NCBI GenBank assembly: GCA_947588865.1
Contig: CANPYQ010000067.1
Location: 1-6,025 of the forward strand
DNA: 6,025 bases
Origin: an uncultured Bacilli bacterium
GTDB lineage: Bacteria; Bacillota_I; Bacilli_A; RF39; UBA660
Direction of reading: 5' to 3'
The position numbers were made by a program, and so were the translations under genes. The notes beneath the pieces are model-generated. The model was given only the letters and a program-made list of their open reading frames with translations. It was not told where the DNA came from and ran no database searches. Of this stretch, positions 4,212 to 6,025 are shown one piece after another; the stretch's first letter is position 1, and the number at the start of each line of letters is the position of its first letter.

Positions 4212-5486
4212 ATGAATATTATAGACATAATAAATAAAAAAAGAATAAATCAGGAATTAACACGTGATGAAATTGAATTTGTCATAAATGGATATTTAGA
4301 TGATTCTATTAAAGATTATCAAATGAGTTCGCTTTTAATGGCCATAGTTTTAAACGGTATGAATGATAGGGAGACTATAGATTTAACTGATATAATGCTT
4401 AAAAGTGGCGATATAATTGATTTGAAGAAAATAGATGGAATAATAGTTGATAAACATTCAACGGGAGGAGTAGGAGATAAGGTTACTTTAGTACTTGCCC
4501 CATTGCTCGCATCACTTGGAATAAAGATAGCTAAGATGAGTGGCAGAGGATTAGGGCATACAGGAGGAACTATCGATAAATTAGAATCAATAGAAGGGTT
4601 TAATACAACATTAGATGAAGAAGATTTTATAAAACAAGTAAATGATATAAATATAGCTCTTGTCAGTCAAAGTGATGGATTAGTACCTGCAGATAAGAAA
4701 ATATATGCTCTAAGAGATGTTACAGGTACAGTTGAATCAATACCTCTTATTGCATCTAGTGTTATGTCTAAAAAACTTGCAAGTGGTGCAGACATAATAG
4801 TGATAGATGTAACAGTAGGTAGTGGTGCACTCATAAAAAATATAGATGATGCAAGAAAACTTGCAAAATTAATGGTTAAAATAGGAAAAGCATATAGGAA
4901 GCCTACAATATGTATTATAACAAATATGGATGAACCTTTAGGCTATTCTATAGGTAACTCACTTGAAGTAAAAGAAGCAATTGACACATTAAAAGGTAAT
5001 GGACCAAGTGACTTACTTGAGGTAGTAATTACTATATGTTCTATTATTATAGGGGCTGTTAAAAAAATTTCAAATGAAGAAGCTAAAGATATTTTATTTA
5101 AACAATTAAATAATGGAGAAGCGTATAAAAAATTTGAAGAATTTGTGGAAGCACAAGGTGGTAAATTAGATAGCATCAAAGTATCTGACAAAGTATTTTC
5201 GATAAAAAGTGACAAAAGTGGATATATTAATAAAATAGATGCATATAAATTAGGCACTATTGCTAAAAATATTGGAGCAGGAAGAAGTACTTTGGACGAC
5301 AAAATTGATTATGAGGTTGGTTTAGTTTTAAATAAAAAAATAGGAGACTATGTTGAAAAGGATGAAGAATTAGTTAAAGTTTACTTAAATAATAAAGATA
5401 TTAGTATAAGTGAAATACTAGAGTGTTATAAGATAGATGAAGAATTAGAGACAATACCAAAAGTTATATTAGACATAGTTAACTAA
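4212..5486 (+). CDS. pdp: Pyrimidine-nucleoside phosphorylase
   Basis: This enzyme splits thymidine, uridine or deoxyuridine with phosphate into the base and (deoxy)ribose-1-phosphate, in cytosolic nucleoside salvage. The 424 residues cover the whole family (about 430). An N-terminal helical domain comes first. The phosphate-binding region follows, DKHSTGGVGDK (80-90) with K81 and S83, then MSGRGLGHTGGTIDKLES (109-126) with S110 and T120. The base-binding residues are R168, S183 and K187 in YALRDVTGTVESIP and SSVMSKK. The C-terminal domain carries IGAGRS (276 onward in the gene's last third) and a GDYVEKDEEL loop. All substrate-contact residues known from the bacterial enzymes are present. 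One departure is IDVTVGSGALIKN (198-210), where the family has DVK with Lys; here position 201 is Thr and the following FMK is LIK. Clostridial and Bacillus homologues often sit in deo operons, but no other deo gene is visible here. Confidence 0.95.
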   Translation: MNIIDIINKKRINQELTRDEIEFVINGYLDDSIKDYQMSSLLMAIVLNGMNDRETIDLTDIMLKSGDIIDLKKIDGIIVDKHSTGGVGDKVTLVLAPLLASLGIKIAKMSGRGLGHTGGTIDKLESIEGFNTTLDEEDFIKQVNDINIALVSQSDGLVPADKKIYALRDVTGTVESIPLIASSVMSKKLASGADIIVIDVTVGSGALIKNIDDARKLAKLMVKIGKAYRKPTICIITNMDEPLGYSIGNSLEVKEAIDTLKGNGPSDLLEVVITICSIIIGAVKKISNEEAKDILFKQLNNGEAYKKFEEFVEAQGGKLDSIKVSDKVFSIKSDKSGYINKIDAYKLGTIAKNIGAGRSTLDDKIDYEVGLVLNKKIGDYVEKDEELVKVYLNNKDISISEILECYKIDEELETIPKVILDIVN

Positions 5487-5517
5487 TGTAAAAAAATGTC
5501 AAATATATGGATTTAAC

Positions 5518-5546
5518 TTGAAGTTTTAAAAAATCTATTATATTCT
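5518..5546 (+). promoter_or_regulatory. Probable promoter of rpoZ
   Basis: TTGAAG (5518-5523), a 17-base spacer and TATTCT (5541-5546, four of six matches). Initiation would fall near 5553 and give a leader of about 25 bases with AGGAGG at 5565-5570. GATAAT at 5554-5559 is an alternative -10. No convincing terminator separates pdp from this region, so rpoZ may also receive read-through from pdp. Confidence 0.45.
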
Positions 5547-5561
5547 ATTATTAGATAATAG
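5545..5561. repeat. 7-bp inverted repeat at the rpoZ transcription start
   Basis: CTATTAT (5545-5551) and ATAATAG (5555-5561) are perfect inverted repeats separated by three bases. They span the predicted transcription start, just upstream of the AGGAGG ribosome binding site. It may be an operator or a small 5' hairpin, but the AT composition makes chance plausible. Confidence 0.4.
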
Positions 5562-5577
5562 TATAGGAGGCGAATGA

Positions 5578-5772
5578 ATGATATATCCATCTATAGATAA
5601 ATTACTTAATCAAGTAGGATCTAAATTCTTACTTGTAAATATAGTTTCTAAAAGAGTTAAGGAAATGAATGATAAAGATTATTATCAATTAAATGAATAT
5701 AAATCATCTAAAAATATTGGTAAGGCATTAGAAGAAGTTTCCAAAGGATTAATACATATAAAAGAAAATTAA
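5578..5772 (+). CDS. rpoZ: DNA-directed RNA polymerase omega subunit
   Basis: This 64-residue protein is close to the usual Firmicutes length (about 67). It shows the omega pattern: YPSIDKLL (3-10), SKFLLVNIVSKR (15-26), and the conserved KSSKNIGKALEEVSKG block (42-57). Omega binds the beta-prime C-terminal region, helps fold and assemble RNA polymerase, and affects the response to stringent-control alarmones. The start is fixed by AGGAGG 7 bases upstream; the nearby ATG at 5574 is in another frame. In many Firmicutes rpoZ lies between gmk and the coaBC/priA genes. Here it follows pdp and is trailed by a yihY-like gene after only 4 bases, so its usual neighbours have been separated. Confidence 0.93.
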   Translation: MIYPSIDKLLNQVGSKFLLVNIVSKRVKEMNDKDYYQLNEYKSSKNIGKALEEVSKGLIHIKEN

Positions 5773-5776
5773 TACT

Positions 5777-6025
5777 ATGAATAATATAAAAATAAAAATA
5801 AAAAAGCTATTTAGTATAATTTCTTCACCAAGTATGACATATCTACCAGGAAACATAGCGTTTTTTCTAATATTATCAATATTTCCTATATTAACATTAA
5901 TAGGAGTTCTTACGACACGCCTTGCTATAAATATAGAATCATTTGAAAATATAATAAATACAGCATTACCCAATAATGTCGCGGGAGTACTTGATTCATT
6001 TATTGAAGCAAATAAATTTAATAGT
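5777..6025 (+). CDS. YihY/BrkB-family membrane protein, N-terminal part (runs off the window)
   Basis: Only the first 83 codons are inside the window, and the reading frame is open to the last base. After a short basic N-terminus rich in Lys and Ile (1-11) comes the family's first conserved region, TYLPGNIAFFLILSIFP (21-37). It continues into a first membrane helix (about 26-50) and a loop around LPNNVAG (64-70). The full proteins have about six membrane helices and some 270-300 residues; their role is unsettled and the older label ribonuclease BN is a misassignment. The start at ATG 5777 lies 4 bases after the rpoZ stop and has no recognisable Shine-Dalgarno, so translation is probably coupled to rpoZ. 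The internal ATG at 5834 also lacks a binding site and would remove the basic N-terminus. Codons 4-10 lie in an A-rich tract with repeated TAAAAA units (5787-5805). Confidence 0.85.
   Translation, partial: MNNIKIKIKKLFSIISSPSMTYLPGNIAFFLILSIFPILTLIGVLTTRLAINIESFENIINTALPNNVAGVLDSFIEANKFNS

Noticed and set aside
4943..5302. Minus-strand open frame of 119 codons inside pdp
   Set aside because: It is antisense to conserved pdp sequence with no promoter or family resemblance, so it is a shadow frame.
5487..5540. Terminator after pdp
   Set aside because: AACTT/AAGTT and GATTT/AAATC arms can be paired on paper, but the loop geometry is poor and no T-run follows.
5749..5973. Minus-strand open frame opposite the rpoZ end and yihY start
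   Set aside because: Its hydrophobic C-terminus is the complement of the A-rich start of the YihY-like gene, which is clearly recognisable on the plus strand.
1..6025. UGA read as tryptophan (mollicute code)
   Set aside because: Trp is always TGG in the predicted proteins, and TGA ends sufU and ssb at the expected family lengths.
1..6025. CRISPR array, insertion sequence, phage, toxin-antitoxin or defence genes
   Set aside because: No regularly spaced direct repeats, transposase, integrase or recognised defence domain is visible in any frame. The content is housekeeping.

Overview
The window is very AT-rich, compact bacterial DNA of low-GC Firmicutes character. The main pointers are an almost textbook SpoVS, a SufU-type (not IscU-type) Fe-S scaffold family protein, a Bacillus-like pyrimidine-nucleoside phosphorylase, omega and YihY proteins, lysine/isoleucine/asparagine-rich proteins with AAA/ATA/AAT codons, and Shine-Dalgarno sites. 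UGA is used as stop (sufU, ssb) and every Trp is UGG, so this is the standard bacterial code and not a UGA=Trp mollicute. SpoVS suggests a spore-forming lineage or a relative of one, but does not prove sporulation. I cannot name the genus.

Layout. Positions 1-604 run leftward: a tRNA-Gly(UCC) gene cut by the window edge (1-65) with a perfect TTGACA-17-TATAAT promoter, a 278-base gap holding three inverted repeats, and spoVS (344-604) with its own terminator. At about 605-705 a divergent intergenic region holds the sufU promoter, with a dyad symmetry over its -35 box. From there all genes run rightward: sufU (706-1128), a tightly coupled gene of unknown function (1131-1571), sufB (1631-2938), a short single-stranded DNA-binding protein without the usual acidic tail (3136-3468), a predicted lipoprotein of unknown function (3521-4171), pyrimidine-nucleoside phosphorylase pdp (4212-5486), rpoZ (5578-5772), and the first 83 codons of a YihY/BrkB-family membrane protein (5777 to the edge).

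How the genes work together. The clearest functional group is Fe-S cluster assembly: SufU (sulfur transfer or scaffold partner of the SufS desulfurase) and SufB (scaffold core), with an unrecognised 146-residue protein between them. sufC, sufD and sufS are not beside them, so the SUF genes appear split. The other genes are separate housekeeping units: nucleoside salvage, DNA binding, an RNA polymerase accessory subunit and a membrane protein.

The most consistent unexplained pattern is regulatory. Four genes (sufU, sufB, the lipoprotein, pdp) have the -10 box only 15-17 bases before the start codon. Their mRNAs should therefore begin at or next to a Shine-Dalgarno of the form (AG)GTGAT/AGGTGG. 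No mobile element, CRISPR array, toxin-antitoxin pair or defence system is visible. The best candidates for something undescribed are the gene between sufU and sufB, the tRNA-Gly with C55 and other departures from consensus, and a possible small RNA at about 153-224.
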